A stretch of 64,000 nt of DNA from Halomonas almeriensis (GTDB taxonomy: Bacteria; Pseudomonadota; Gammaproteobacteria; Pseudomonadales; Halomonadaceae), in NCBI RefSeq assembly GCF_030409235.1, contig NZ_JAUFPO010000011.1, forward strand, positions 1-64,000, written 5' to 3'. Below the pieces are notes generated by a model. That model was not told where the DNA came from and did not search any database. It saw only the letters and a program-made list of their open reading frames with translations. Positions 37,789 to 46,346 of the stretch are shown here, in pieces; within the stretch, counting starts at the first letter, position 1; every line of letters begins with the position of its first letter. A program made the position numbers and the translations under genes.

Positions 37789-37817
37789 ATTTTATTAATC
37801 ATTTGATTAAACCGCAA
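37789..37817 (-). promoter_or_regulatory. Promoter of the RND operon with palindromic operator in the spacer
   Basis: Minus strand: TTGCGG (37812-37817), a spacer of exactly 17 bp, TAAAAT (37789-37794). Sixteen of the 17 spacer bases form TTAATCA-TT-TGATTAA (37795-37810), a perfect palindrome. The site fits a TetR dimer that would block RNA polymerase. The matching regulator is the third gene of the operon. The pairing is inference from position. Confidence 0.7.
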
Positions 37818-37870
37818 GCCAGCATCGGCCCGCCAGGTCGTTGGCCGCCGGTGGCATCGGTTGGCTGGCA

Positions 37871-37894
37871 GGGCCTGAGAGTGCTCTCAGGCCC
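37871..37894 (-). terminator. Strong hairpin after the 38-residue gene
   Basis: A 10-bp perfect stem GGGCCTGAGA / TCTCAGGCCC with a 4-nt loop, about 30 bp past the stop of the small gene and upstream of the RND promoter. There is no T tract, so it may act as a folded 3' end. Confidence 0.5.
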
Positions 37895-37926
37895 GGGCGT
37901 GCGGCATGGCAGTGGTCGTTGCGGCC

Positions 37927-38043
37927 TCAGTTGTCATCGGGCTTGCGGTAATGCCCGGGGACGGTGACACGGTCGCCGTTGGCGGTGTGACGTACATGGG
38001 TAGGGACATAGACGCGCTTGATGACGCTCTTGCGTTCGGTCAT
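37927..38043 (-). CDS. Unannotated 38-residue basic protein
   Basis: A short gene with a good ribosome site (AAGGAG 7-8 nt before ATG) and a compact strong hairpin behind it. The product is soluble and basic: M-T-E-R-K-S-V-I-K-R-V-Y-V-P-T-H near the start, then a V-R-H-T...G-H-Y-R-K-P repeat-like pattern. I recognise no named family, but the codon pattern and the two framing signals argue that it is expressed. It stands alone between the RND operon and the nrd region. Confidence 0.7.
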   Translation of the reverse strand: MTERKSVIKRVYVPTHVRHTANGDRVTVPGHYRKPDDN

Positions 38044-38308
38044 GGGAGGTCTCCTTGACACTCGACTCGATGCAACGGACCCCCATAGCCTAGCGTCATG
38101 AGCGGATGAGAATCAATATTGTTAATCTTCCTGATAGTCTCGATTTTTGCTTTACCGGCGAAACCAGGGGGTTGACTCGCTCATTCTAGAGGGTGGTGAG
38201 CAGAATGGCGCTGGCTTGCCAGGGGACAAACGACATCTTGAGCACGCGGCGGGGCCAGCGTGGCGGGGGAGTCACCATGCCGGCCCCGCCTGGCCATGGG
38301 GCGTCGAG
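38044..38308. other. Intergenic stretch
   Basis: It holds the upstream region of the small gene (a weak minus-strand TTGATT-N18-TAGGCT pair) and, at 38248-38290, a GGCGGGGCC / GGCCCCGCC hairpin that may end the transcript from the nrd side. No ORF is supported. Confidence 0.4.
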
Positions 38309-38623
38309 TTAGTGGAAGCGTCGTGATTCGTCTTCCAGGCGGGTGAAGCGCACCGGCGGGTTATACTTCTCGTCGTCAGAGGCGCGCTCGGGTGCCGGAC
38401 GCACTCGCCAGCCTCGGCAAGTGGCCCATTCCTTCAGGCCGCTGTAGTCGAGCAGCGGGAATTCACCGGTGTAGGGGTTGGGCCGGTTGGAAGGAAAGGC
38501 GTTGGCCACATGCGGATAATGGGCCAGTGCAGCTTCTCCACCATGGGCTTCCAGGGCGCGGTCCAGTGCGGACTGCCAGTCCTGGGCTTGGCGTTGCGTT
38601 TGCTTGCCTTGATGTACCTGCAT
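38309..38623 (-). CDS. Hypothetical protein downstream of nrdB
   Basis: A 104-residue soluble protein starting M-Q-V-H-Q-G-K-Q-T with a GGAGG site upstream; the longer frame reaching into nrdB is a shadow. Visible: W-Q-S-A-L-D-R-A-L-E-A-H-G-G-E-A, then H-V-A-N-A-F-P-S-N-R-P-N-P-Y-T-G-E and W-A-T-C-R-G-W-R-V-R-P. No family was recognised. It lies about 100 bp after nrdB on the same strand and could be read from the nrd transcript. Confidence 0.7.
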   Translation of the reverse strand: MQVHQGKQTQRQAQDWQSALDRALEAHGGEAALAHYPHVANAFPSNRPNPYTGEFPLLDYSGLKEWATCRGWRVRPAPERASDDEKYNPPVRFTRLEDESRRFH

Positions 38624-38721
38624 CGAACTACCCTCCGTTTTACACCATTCGTCGTGTCTTCTGTGAGTAACGTGCCTGGTTTTGCCAGGGGCTGCCGGCG
38701 AGCCGGTCAGCCCCCGGCGAA

Positions 38722-40002
38722 TCAGTCCCAGCTCAATGCACCACCGACCTGATATTCGGTGACGCGGGTCTCGAAGAAATTCTTCTCCTTGCGCAGGTCG
38801 ATGATTTCGCTCATCCACGGGAAAGGGTTGGCCGCTCCCGGGAACTGTTCCTTGAGGCCGATCTGCGCCAGCCGGCGGTTGCAGATGAAGTGCAGATATT
38901 CCTCCATGATGGCGGCGTTCATGCCCAGCACGCCGCGCGGCATGGAGTCCCGGGCGTAGGCGATCTCGAGCTCGGTGCCCTCGAGGATCATCTGGGTGCA
39001 CTCGTCCTGAAACGCGGGCGTCCACAGGTGCGGGTTCTCGAGCTTGATCTGGTTGATCATGTCGACGCCGAAGTTCAGGTGCATGGACTCGTCGCGCAGG
39101 ATGTACTGAAACTGCTCGGCCACGCCGGTCATCTTGTTGCGCCGGCCCATGGAGAGGATCTGGCTGAAGCCGCAGTAGAAGAAGATGCCTTCGGTCACGC
39201 AGTAGAAGGCCACCAGGTTGCGCAGCAGCTCCTGATCGGTCTCGGGCGTGCCGGTGTGAAAATCCGGGCGCGCCAGTGACTGGGTGTGCTTGAGGCTCCA
39301 GGCCGACTTGGCGGCCACCGAGGGAATCTCGCGGTACATGTTGAAGACTTCGCCTTCATCCATGGACAGCGACTCCACGCAGTACTGATAGGCGTGGGTG
39401 TGGATGGCTTCCTCGAAGGCCTGACGCAGCAGGTACTGGCGGCATTCGGGGTTGGTGATCAGGCGGTACAGGGCCAGTACCAGGTTGTTGGCCACCAGCG
39501 AATCGGCGGTGGAGAAATACCCCAGGCTGCGCTCGACGATGCGCCGCTCATCCTGGGTGAGGCCATCGGCGCTCTTCCACAGGGCGATGTCGGCGTTCAT
39601 GTTCACTTCCTGGGGCATCCAGTGGTTGGCGCTGCCGTCCAGGTACTTCTGCCAGGCCCATTCGTACTTGAAGGGCACCAGCTGGTTGAGATCGGCGCGG
39701 GCATTGATCATCTGCTTGTCGTCGACCTCGATGCGCGCCGCGCCCATCTCAAGCTCTTCCAGCCCGGCCGCGACATCCAGCTCCTCGAGGGACTGCCGGG
39801 CCCGCGCCAGACGGTCTTGCTCAGCCACCTGGTACATCGCCGCACTGTCACGCACCTCACCCACCGCCGAAGACGCCGGCTCGTCAGACGTCATGGCCCC
39901 CGAAGCCAACGGCTGCTCCGGCTTTTCCTGAGGCTTGTGTTGCGGCTTCGGCGCCTCCGTCGTCGCCGTATCATCCTCGTGAAACTCATCCCAGTTGATC
40001 AT
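38722..40002 (-). CDS. nrdB: Ribonucleotide reductase class Ia, beta subunit
   Basis: A 426-residue protein that carries the diiron-tyrosyl radical cofactor. Iron-ligand motifs are visible: E-R-S-L-G-Y-F in helix B (with D-E-R-R-I-V before it), E-E-A-I-H-T-H-A-Y, and the C-terminal [10 protein letters not shown]. The N-terminal about 90 residues are an extension rich in Pro/Glu, as in the larger Pseudomonas-type NrdB. The ATG has a purine-rich GAGG/AAGAG site. It is 121 bp downstream of nrdA, and the gap contains a CGGCGC-AAA-GCGCCG hairpin. Confidence 0.95.
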   Translation of the reverse strand: MINWDEFHEDDTATTEAPKPQHKPQEKPEQPLASGAMTSDEPASSAVGEVRDSAAMYQVAEQDRLARARQSLEELDVAAGLEELEMGAARIEVDDKQMINARADLNQLVPFKYEWAWQKYLDGSANHWMPQEVNMNADIALWKSADGLTQDERRIVERSLGYFSTADSLVANNLVLALYRLITNPECRQYLLRQAFEEAIHTHAYQYCVESLSMDEGEVFNMYREIPSVAAKSAWSLKHTQSLARPDFHTGTPETDQELLRNLVAFYCVTEGIFFYCGFSQILSMGRRNKMTGVAEQFQYILRDESMHLNFGVDMINQIKLENPHLWTPAFQDECTQMILEGTELEIAYARDSMPRGVLGMNAAIMEEYLHFICNRRLAQIGLKEQFPGAANPFPWMSEIIDLRKEKNFFETRVTEYQVGGALSWD

Positions 40003-40123
40003 GCTCTTCCTCGTTCCTCGGAAGTGAAGAGGTCAGAGGGAAGGCGCCCTGCGGGCGGAAGAAAGGCCATTCTCTTCCTTCTTCATCGGCGCAAAGCGCC
40101 GTCTTCTCTCTTCACTCTTGATG

Positions 40124-43024
40124 TTATTGGTACGCCTCGCAGCCGAGTTCGTCGATATCGCCGGCGGAGGGCGCTCGGGAGCCGCCGCCGCTCTTGCCCT
40201 GCAGGAAGTCGTCGATGCCGCGGGGCTCCTCGGGCCGTGGCGCCGTCTCGGCGGGCGGGGCCGCCGAGGGCGCGGCGTTGCTCACGGCGTTGAGGTTGCC
40301 GCGCTCGACGGTGGATTTCTCCACCGCGGTGGCCCCCAGGGCGCGCAGGTAATAGGTGGTCTTCAAGCCGCGGAACCAGGCCATGCGATAGGTCACGTCG
40401 AGCTTCTTGCCGGAGACGCCCTGGATGTAGAGGTTCAGCGACTGAGCCTGGTCGATCCACTTCTGGCGGCGCGCGGCGGCCTCGACCAGCCACTTGGGTT
40501 CGACCTCGAAGGCCGTGGCGTACTTGATCCTGAGGTCCTCGGGCACCCGGTCGATGGCCGCCACCGAGCCGTCGTAGTACTTGAGGTCGTTGATCATCAC
40601 CTCGTCCCACAGGCCGCGGGCCTTGAGGTCGTTGACCAGGTAGGCGTTGACCACGGTGAACTCGCCCGAGAGGTTCGACTTGACGAAGAGGTTCTGATAG
40701 GTGGGTTCGATGGACTGCGACACGCCGCAGATGTTGGAGATGGTCGCGGTCGGGGCGATGGCCATGATGTTGGAGTTGCGCATGCCCTGGGCGCCAATCT
40801 TGTCGCGCAGTCGGCCCCAGTCCTGGGTGGTCGAGGTGTCGACCTCGAGATACTGGGCGCCGCGCTCGGTCTTGAGCTTGTCGATGGAGTCGATCGGCAG
40901 CAGGCCCTGGCTCCACAATGAGCCGTCATAGCTGGCGTAGCGGCCACGCTCGGCGGCCAGGTCGCTGGAGGCCTCGATGGCGTGGTAGCTCAAGAGCTCC
41001 ATGGAGCGGTCGGCGAACTCGACGGCCGCCTCCGAGGCATAGGCGATGTCCAGGCCGTAAAGGGCATCCTGAAAGCCCATGATGCCGAGCCCCACCGGGC
41101 GGTGCTTGAAGTTGGAGCGCTCGGCCTGGGGCACCGCGTAGTAGTTGATGTCGATCACGTTGTCGAGCATGCGCACGGCGGTGCGCACCGTCTTCTTCAG
41201 CTTCTCGGCGTCGAGGCGGCCCTCGGTAACGTGCTGGGCCAGATTGACGGAGCCCAGGTTGCAGACCGCCACCTCGTCGGCGGAGGTGTTCAGGGTGATC
41301 TCGGTGCACAGGTTGGAGCTGTGGACCACGCCGGCATGCTGCTGGGGGCTGCGCAGGTTGCAGGGGTCCTTGAAGGTGATCCAGGGGTGGCCGGTCTCGA
41401 ACAGCATCGACAGCATGCGGCGCCACAGGTCCTTGGCGCGCACCCGCTTGAACAGCTTTAGCTCTCCCGTGCGGGTCATCGCCTCGTATTGCAGGTAGCG
41501 CGTTTCGAAGGCCGCGCCATACAGGTCGTGCAGGTCCGGGCAGCTGGCCGGCGACAGCAGTGTCCATTCGCCATCCTCGAAGACACGCTTCATGAACAGG
41601 TCCGGCACCCAGTTGGCGGTGTTCATGTCGTGGGTGCGGCGGCGGTCGTCACCGGTGTTCTTGCGCAGCTCGAGGAACTCCTCGATATCCAGGTGCCAGG
41701 TTTCCAGATAGGCGCAGACGGCGCCCTTGCGCTTGCCGCCCTGATTGACGGCCACCGCGGTGTCGTTGACCACCTTGAGGAAGGGCACTACGCCCTGGGA
41801 CTTGCCGTTGGTGCCCTTGATCCAGGAGCCGAGCGCGCGCACCGGCGTCCAGTCATTGCCCAGGCCGCCGGCCCACTTGGAGAGCAGGGCGTTGTCGCGG
41901 ATGGCGCTGTAGATGCCATCCAGCTCGTCCGGCACCGTGGTCAGGTAGCAGGAAGACAACTGGCTGCGCAGGGTGCCGGCGTTGAACAGTGTCGGCGTGG
42001 AGGCCATGTAGTCGAAGCTGGACAGCAGCTCGTAGAACTCGATGGCGCGTGCCTCGCGGTCGTCTTCGTCGAGGGCCAGGCCCATGGCCACGCGCATGAA
42101 CATGACCTGGGGCAGCTCGTAGCGTACCTCGTCGCGGTGGATGAAGTAGCGGTCGTAGAGGGTCTGCAGCCCCAGGTAGGTAAACTGGGCGTCGCGGGTG
42201 TGGTCCAGCGCATCCCCCAGGCGCTCCAGGTCGAATTCGGCCAGACGCGGATCGAGCTGCTCGAACTCGATGCCCCGGGCGATGTAGGCCTTGAAGGCGG
42301 GGCGATAGAAATCCGCCATCTGTTGGTAGGTGGCCTCGTCGGCGACGCCCAGAAAGGACAGGGCCTCGCGACGCAGGTTGTCCTGCAGCAGGCGTGCGGT
42401 GACGTAGGTGTAGTTGGGCTCTTTCTCGACCAGGGTGCGCGCGGTCATCATCAGCGCCTGGGAGACGCCCTCGACACTGACCCCGTCGTAGAGGTTCTTG
42501 AGCGACTCCTCGACGACGCGGGCCGGCTCGACATTGGCGAGGCCCTCACAGGCATCGAAGACCAGGGTCTCGATACGCCCCAGGTCCAGCGGGCGGGTAG
42601 TGCCGTCCGGGCCGGTGACGTTGAGGGTTGGATGCGGCTTTTCAATGTGCGTGGCGGATTCGGCCCGGGCACGGGCGTGTTCCTCGCGATAGAGCACATA
42701 GGCGCGTGCCACCTTTTGCTCACCGGCACGCATCAGGGCGAGTTCGACCTGGTCCTGGATGTCCTCGATATGCAGGGTGCCGCCATCCGGCAGGCGACGC
42801 TGGAAGGCCTGCTCGATGCTTTGCGAGGCTCGCTGCACGAAATCACGCACACGCGATGAGGTGGCGGCGTGATCGCCTTCCACCCCAATGAAGGCCTTGC
42901 TCAGCGCCACGTTGATCTTGCTGCTGTCGAAGGGCACCACATCGCCGGTGCGCTTGATGACCCTCAGGGTCCGCGGCGCGGTGACGGAGACAGAAGAGCG
43001 ATCCGGAGTGGCGGTGGAGTCCAT
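40124..43024 (-). CDS. nrdA: Ribonucleotide reductase class Ia, alpha subunit
   Basis: A 966-residue catalytic subunit reducing NDPs to dNDPs. An N-terminal ATP cone (L-R-V-I-K-R-T-G-D-V-V-P-F) is followed by a second cone-like segment (P-L-D-L-G-R-I-E-T-L-V-F), as in the large Pseudomonas-type NrdA. Active-site motifs include S-S-C-Y-L and N-L-C-T-E-I. The start at 43024 (M-D-S-T-A-T) is chosen because the ATP cone begins shortly after; the open frame extends into the promoter. The C-terminal redox tail ends G-C-E-A-Y-Q with one Cys, where two are expected. Tandem NrdR boxes lie upstream. Confidence 0.94.
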   Translation of the reverse strand: MDSTATPDRSSVSVTAPRTLRVIKRTGDVVPFDSSKINVALSKAFIGVEGDHAATSSRVRDFVQRASQSIEQAFQRRLPDGGTLHIEDIQDQVELALMRAGEQKVARAYVLYREEHARARAESATHIEKPHPTLNVTGPDGTTRPLDLGRIETLVFDACEGLANVEPARVVEESLKNLYDGVSVEGVSQALMMTARTLVEKEPNYTYVTARLLQDNLRREALSFLGVADEATYQQMADFYRPAFKAYIARGIEFEQLDPRLAEFDLERLGDALDHTRDAQFTYLGLQTLYDRYFIHRDEVRYELPQVMFMRVAMGLALDEDDREARAIEFYELLSSFDYMASTPTLFNAGTLRSQLSSCYLTTVPDELDGIYSAIRDNALLSKWAGGLGNDWTPVRALGSWIKGTNGKSQGVVPFLKVVNDTAVAVNQGGKRKGAVCAYLETWHLDIEEFLELRKNTGDDRRRTHDMNTANWVPDLFMKRVFEDGEWTLLSPASCPDLHDLYGAAFETRYLQYEAMTRTGELKLFKRVRAKDLWRRMLSMLFETGHPWITFKDPCNLRSPQQHAGVVHSSNLCTEITLNTSADEVAVCNLGSVNLAQHVTEGRLDAEKLKKTVRTAVRMLDNVIDINYYAVPQAERSNFKHRPVGLGIMGFQDALYGLDIAYASEAAVEFADRSMELLSYHAIEASSDLAAERGRYASYDGSLWSQGLLPIDSIDKLKTERGAQYLEVDTSTTQDWGRLRDKIGAQGMRNSNIMAIAPTATISNICGVSQSIEPTYQNLFVKSNLSGEFTVVNAYLVNDLKARGLWDEVMINDLKYYDGSVAAIDRVPEDLRIKYATAFEVEPKWLVEAAARRQKWIDQAQSLNLYIQGVSGKKLDVTYRMAWFRGLKTTYYLRALGATAVEKSTVERGNLNAVSNAAPSAAPPAETAPRPEEPRGIDDFLQGKSGGGSRAPSAGDIDELGCEAYQ

Positions 43025-43142
43025 GGTGGTGAGGTCCCTGGCGTGATGGCAATGAGTGGATGGCGAGTCCTGAGGCGTGTCGATGGACGTTGAAGGCCGC
43101 CGTTGTGCGCTTGTTGACAGTCTTGCTGCCTTCTGCTTCCAG

Positions 43143-43189
43143 TTACTCCATATAGTGATTCGCAAGGCTTGAAGCACAAAATAGTGTGC
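43143..43189 (-). promoter_or_regulatory. Tandem NrdR boxes upstream of nrdA
   Basis: Two 16-bp sites, 43143-43158 (TTACTCCATATAGTGA) and 43174-43189 (GCACAAAATAGTGTGC), fit the NrdR consensus acaCwAtATaTwGtgt. They start exactly 31 bp apart, the spacing known for NrdR boxes (three helical turns). NrdR is an ATP/dATP-sensing repressor. A larger inverted repeat CTTGAAGC / GCTTCAAG also encloses the upstream box. Confidence 0.75.
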
Positions 43190-43482
43190 TCCCTTCGGGG
43201 CTTCAAGTGGATAAGTTTGTGGATGACCTGTGGTCAACTGCCCGATTGGCCAGCTGTCGGCATGGGGGACGCATGGTTGCGGCGCTTGGCGAGAAGGTGA
43301 ATTTTTTTGTTGGTATTTCCCGCTGAGATGAGGACGCATCATGGTCCACGAAGCGGCGCCCTTTGAGGGCATCGACGCGAAAGACAGGTTGTCAGTGGGG
43401 CACGAACAGGAGGGCGGGGCCATCGGGGGCTTGCGTTCCTGGAGCCGTTGTAGCCTGGAAGATGTAGCCAGGAAAAGACGGC
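43190..43482. other. Intergenic region between the nrd promoter and metR
   Basis: No gene is supported. A run of seven T at about 43304-43310 and short palindromes are present. The metR gene ends here, so part of it is its 3' flank. Confidence 0.4.
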
Positions 43483-44397
43483 TCAGGCCGGCTTGATACC
43501 TTCCAGCACGGCAAAGGAGGTCTCGCGTGCGGTGCGCAGGAAGTCCACCATCCAGGGCGTCTCGCGCGTCTCCTCACGGATTGCCGCGAACAGCGTGCTC
43601 CAGACGCCGTGCTCGCCCAATGCGACCGCCTTGACGTAATCCCGCTCCAGGTACTCGGTCAGGGCCCAGTTGGGCAGGGCGCAGACGCCCCGGCCACTGG
43701 CCACCAGCTGCATCATCATGATGGTCAATTCGGCGGTGCGCACTTCGCGCGGGGTGACGCCGGCCGGGTCGAGAAACTGCGTGAAGACATCCAGCCGGGC
43801 ATGTTCCACCGGGTAGGTGATCAGGGTTTCCTCGGCCAGCGAGGCGGGGCTGACAAATGGCTGGCCGGCGAGAGGGTGATGACGCGACACGGCGAGGAGT
43901 CCCTGGTAGCGGAACAGCGGCTCGTAATGCACGCCGGGCAGCGGCTGCGGGTCCGCCGTGATGACCAGGTCGAGTTGTTCCCTGGGCAGCGCATCCAGTG
44001 GCTCGAAATGATGACCGCCGGGAATGTCGACCTCGACTTCCGGCCAGTGGTCGCGGAAGTGGTCCATGGTTGGCATCAGCCACTGAAAGCAGCTATGACA
44101 CTCGATGGCCATGTGCAGCCGGCCCTGCTCGTTGCCGGCCAGGCGGGCCAGATCGCGCTCGGCCATGCGCACCTGGGGCAGCACCTGTTCGGCCAGCTCC
44201 ACCAGGCGCTGCCCGGCCCGCGTGAAGGTGACCGGGCGCGTCTTGCGCTCGAACAGTGGACTGCCCAGGCGCTCCTCCAGATCCTTGAGCTGGTGGGAAA
44301 GCGCCGACTGGGTCAGGTGCACACGCTCGGCGGCCTCGACCAGTGAGCCGGCGTCACGCAGGGCAATGAGGGTGCGAAGGTGGCGTAGTTCGAGCAT
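43483..44397 (-). CDS. metR: LysR-type regulator MetR of methionine genes
   Basis: A 304-residue regulator. The N-terminal helix-turn-helix (L-R-H-L-R-T-L-I-A-L-R-D-A-G-S-L, then T-Q-S-A-L-S-H-Q-L-K-D-L-E) and the effector-domain signature I-E-C-H-S-C-F-Q-W-L match MetR, which senses homocysteine and activates metE, metH or related genes. No met structural gene is adjacent. The length is close to E. coli MetR (317). The start is not backed by a strong ribosome site. Confidence 0.88.
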   Translation of the reverse strand: MLELRHLRTLIALRDAGSLVEAAERVHLTQSALSHQLKDLEERLGSPLFERKTRPVTFTRAGQRLVELAEQVLPQVRMAERDLARLAGNEQGRLHMAIECHSCFQWLMPTMDHFRDHWPEVEVDIPGGHHFEPLDALPREQLDLVITADPQPLPGVHYEPLFRYQGLLAVSRHHPLAGQPFVSPASLAEETLITYPVEHARLDVFTQFLDPAGVTPREVRTAELTIMMMQLVASGRGVCALPNWALTEYLERDYVKAVALGEHGVWSTLFAAIREETRETPWMVDFLRTARETSFAVLEGIKPA

Positions 44398-44577
44398 TGT
44401 CTTGAGAATCGTTCATGCTAATGAAGGAAAAGCTTAGTGTGATTCAGTCGGTTTGGCCAGCGAGAGCGGCGCTGCGAACCCGTGTTGACGAGTCAGGGGC
44501 TGGTCGTCGGAGTCAAAGCATCCGCTGCCTGTTATGCTTTCGACACCATGGATCGTCAATGTACAGGGAATACTGCC

Positions 44578-45351
44578 ATGCTGTGTATCTCTCCGTTGGG
44601 CCGCGTTGTCCTGCCTTCTCTTCTGGTTCTGGGGCTCGCTGGTTGTGCGAGCTCGCCGAGCAGTTCGTCTTCCGCGGGGGCGCCACTCCCGCCGGTGACA
44701 GACAAAAGCGACGCAGCCGCCGACAAGTCGGGCGCCACGGAAAGCCAGGCTCCCCTCCTGCCGTCCACGTTATTTCCGGGGGAGGCCGAGCGCTTCGAAG
44801 GCTGGCAATGCGACCCGGATCAGAGCCTGGTGACCGCGCATGGTGAGGAAGAGCTGCGGCTCTGGTCGGCGCATGGGGCCTACCGTCTCATCCCGGCGGT
44901 GGTGGCCAGCGGGGCGCGCTATCAACAGGGTGATCTGAGCTTCTGGTCAAAAGGCAGCGAGGCCACGGTGGAGAGTGACAATGGGCGCCTGACATGCGAG
45001 CAGCAAAGCCGCCACCAGGCGCTGACCCGCGAATCCTATCCCGGTGTGATGTTCCAGGCTCGCGGCAACGAGCCGGGCTGGACGGTAGAGCTGGCCAATG
45101 ACCAACCACGCATCAGCATGTCACTGGACTACGGCAATCGCGAGGTCACGCTGCCCTACCAGGTCGAGGTGCTCGATAACGACTCAGGAAGTGTGGTGCT
45201 GGCCAGTGGCCAGGCTGCACGGCCCTTCGAGCTGCGCATCGAATCGCGGGCCTGCTTCGATGACATGAGTGGGCAACCCTGGCCGGCCAGGGTCACGCTG
45301 ACGATCAATGACGAGGTCTATCGAGGCTGTGGTCAGGGGATCGCTCCCTAG
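44578..45351 (+). CDS. Lipoprotein with MliC lysozyme-inhibitor domain fused to a COG3650-like domain
   Basis: About 257 residues. The signal peptide ends L-G-L-A-G-C-A, then a Ser-rich linker and an MliC/PliC-type domain (W-Q-C-D-P-D-Q-S-L near residue 79; L-R-L-W-S and R-L-T-C-E). The second part (F-Q-A-R-G-N-E-P-G-W-T-V-E-L, then C-F-D-D-M-S-G and G-C-G-Q) matches the COG3650 periplasmic family. MliC proteins block C-type lysozyme in the periplasm or outer membrane. ATG 44578 is preferred for its signal peptide. The TAG stop is part of the MITE that begins at 45348. Confidence 0.85.
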   Translation: MLCISPLGRVVLPSLLVLGLAGCASSPSSSSSAGAPLPPVTDKSDAAADKSGATESQAPLLPSTLFPGEAERFEGWQCDPDQSLVTAHGEEELRLWSAHGAYRLIPAVVASGARYQQGDLSFWSKGSEATVESDNGRLTCEQQSRHQALTRESYPGVMFQARGNEPGWTVELANDQPRISMSLDYGNREVTLPYQVEVLDNDSGSVVLASGQAARPFELRIESRACFDDMSGQPWPARVTLTINDEVYRGCGQGIAP

Positions 45352-45515
45352 GAGCCTGTCGGATTTGACCGATCGTCGCGAGAATCACGGATTTCGAGAC
45401 AAGTTTATCGATCTGATGAGGCGAATAGCCCGCTATTTAACGAATCAGATCGAATGAAATTGGCCGAAAGCCCGGGTTTCGTAGCAAATCAGCGTTAAGT
45501 CCGACAGGCTCCTAG
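45348..45515. repeat. MITE with perfect 16-bp terminal inverted repeats
   Basis: A 168-bp element: CTAGGAGCCTGTCGGA at 45348-45363 and its exact reverse complement at 45500-45515, with an internal CGATCTGAT / ATCAGATCG pair. There is no ORF. The outer CTAG may be the target or part of the ends. The left end supplies the TAG stop of the MliC-type gene. The GGAGCCTGTCGGA end looks like transposon termini, so a transposase in trans is likely. Confidence 0.85.
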
Positions 45516-45620
45516 TCCGGGTCGGTTGGCGGCCGGGGTCTTGCCGGGCAGTCGGCGCGGAGATGGCGTGCGGGTATGATCATTTCGTTTTTGTCGAATG
45601 ATTCCTGCGTTTTTTCGCGC

Positions 45621-45648
45621 TTATCATCGAGAAAAACGAATTTATACT
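45621..45648 (+). promoter_or_regulatory. Promoter of azoR with flanking inverted repeat
   Basis: TTATCA (45621-45626), 16-bp spacer, TATACT (45643-45648). An imperfect inverted repeat, TTTCGTTTTTGTCGAATGAT (45583-45602) against ATCATCGAGAAAAACGAA (45623-45640), straddles it and could bind a regulator. Confidence 0.55.
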
Positions 45649-45688
45649 GAGGCTGTTCTTCATTGATGCCGCATTCAGGGAGGTCATC

Positions 45689-46291
45689 ATGACCCGCAAG
45701 ATTCTCGTTCTGACATCGTCGATTCTCGACGGTAACTCGCTCGCCCTGGCCGATCACCTCTCCGCACAACTATCCGGTCGGGATGAAGTCGCGGTGACCC
45801 GGCGTGACCTGGTGGCCGATGACCTGCCGCACCTGGGGTTTGCCGAGCTCTCCAGCTGGCAGGTGCCGGCGGCGGAGCGCAATGCCGAGCAGCAGGCGCT
45901 GGCGGCTCACTCCGATACGCTGATCGATGAGCTGCTGGCGCATGATGTGCTGGTGCTCGCCGTGCCCATGTACAACTTCGGCCTGCCGACCCAGCTGAAG
46001 GCCTGGTTCGATCGGGTGCTGCGTGCCGGCGTGACCTTCCGCTATACCGAAAGTGGCCCCGAGGGCCTGGTCGATGGCAAGCGTGCGCTGATTCTGGCGG
46101 CACGAGGCGGTCAGTATGTGGGCACCCCGATGGATACCCAGACGCCGCATCTGCAGCATATGCTGGCGCACATCGGGATTACCGAGGTCGACACCGTGTT
46201 TTCCGAGGGGCTGGCGATCGGGGAGTCTCAGCGCGAAGCCGCCATGGGGGAAGCGCGTCAGGCGATTGACGCCCTGGCCCAGCAGATCTGA
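45689..46291 (+). CDS. azoR: FMN-dependent NADH:azo/quinone reductase
   Basis: A 200-residue flavodoxin-fold enzyme. The FMN site shows S-S-I-L-D-G-N-S near the start, V-P-M-Y-N-F-G-L-P-T-Q-L-K-A-W-F-D (about residues 90-110) and R-G-G-Q-Y. AzoR reduces quinones and azo dyes with NADH and protects against thiol and quinone stress. It has its own promoter. GGGAGG precedes the ATG. Confidence 0.93.
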   Translation: MTRKILVLTSSILDGNSLALADHLSAQLSGRDEVAVTRRDLVADDLPHLGFAELSSWQVPAAERNAEQQALAAHSDTLIDELLAHDVLVLAVPMYNFGLPTQLKAWFDRVLRAGVTFRYTESGPEGLVDGKRALILAARGGQYVGTPMDTQTPHLQHMLAHIGITEVDTVFSEGLAIGESQREAAMGEARQAIDALAQQI

Positions 46292-46314
46292 GGCGCCGGA
46301 CAGTGAGGTGTGCA

Positions 46315-46338
46315 GCGGGCGGCCCTTGGGTCGCCCGC
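46315..46338. terminator. Hairpin between convergent azoR and YdjM-like genes
   Basis: Seven-base stem GCGGGCG / CGCCCGC with a 10-nt loop, followed on the plus strand by GTCGTTTCC. It is a plausible shared terminator. Confidence 0.45.
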
Positions 46339-46346
46339 GTCGTTTC

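Noticed and set aside
38104..38125. Fur box near tgagaatcaatattgttaa
   Set aside because: Too few matches to the 19-bp consensus, and the nearby small gene has no iron link.
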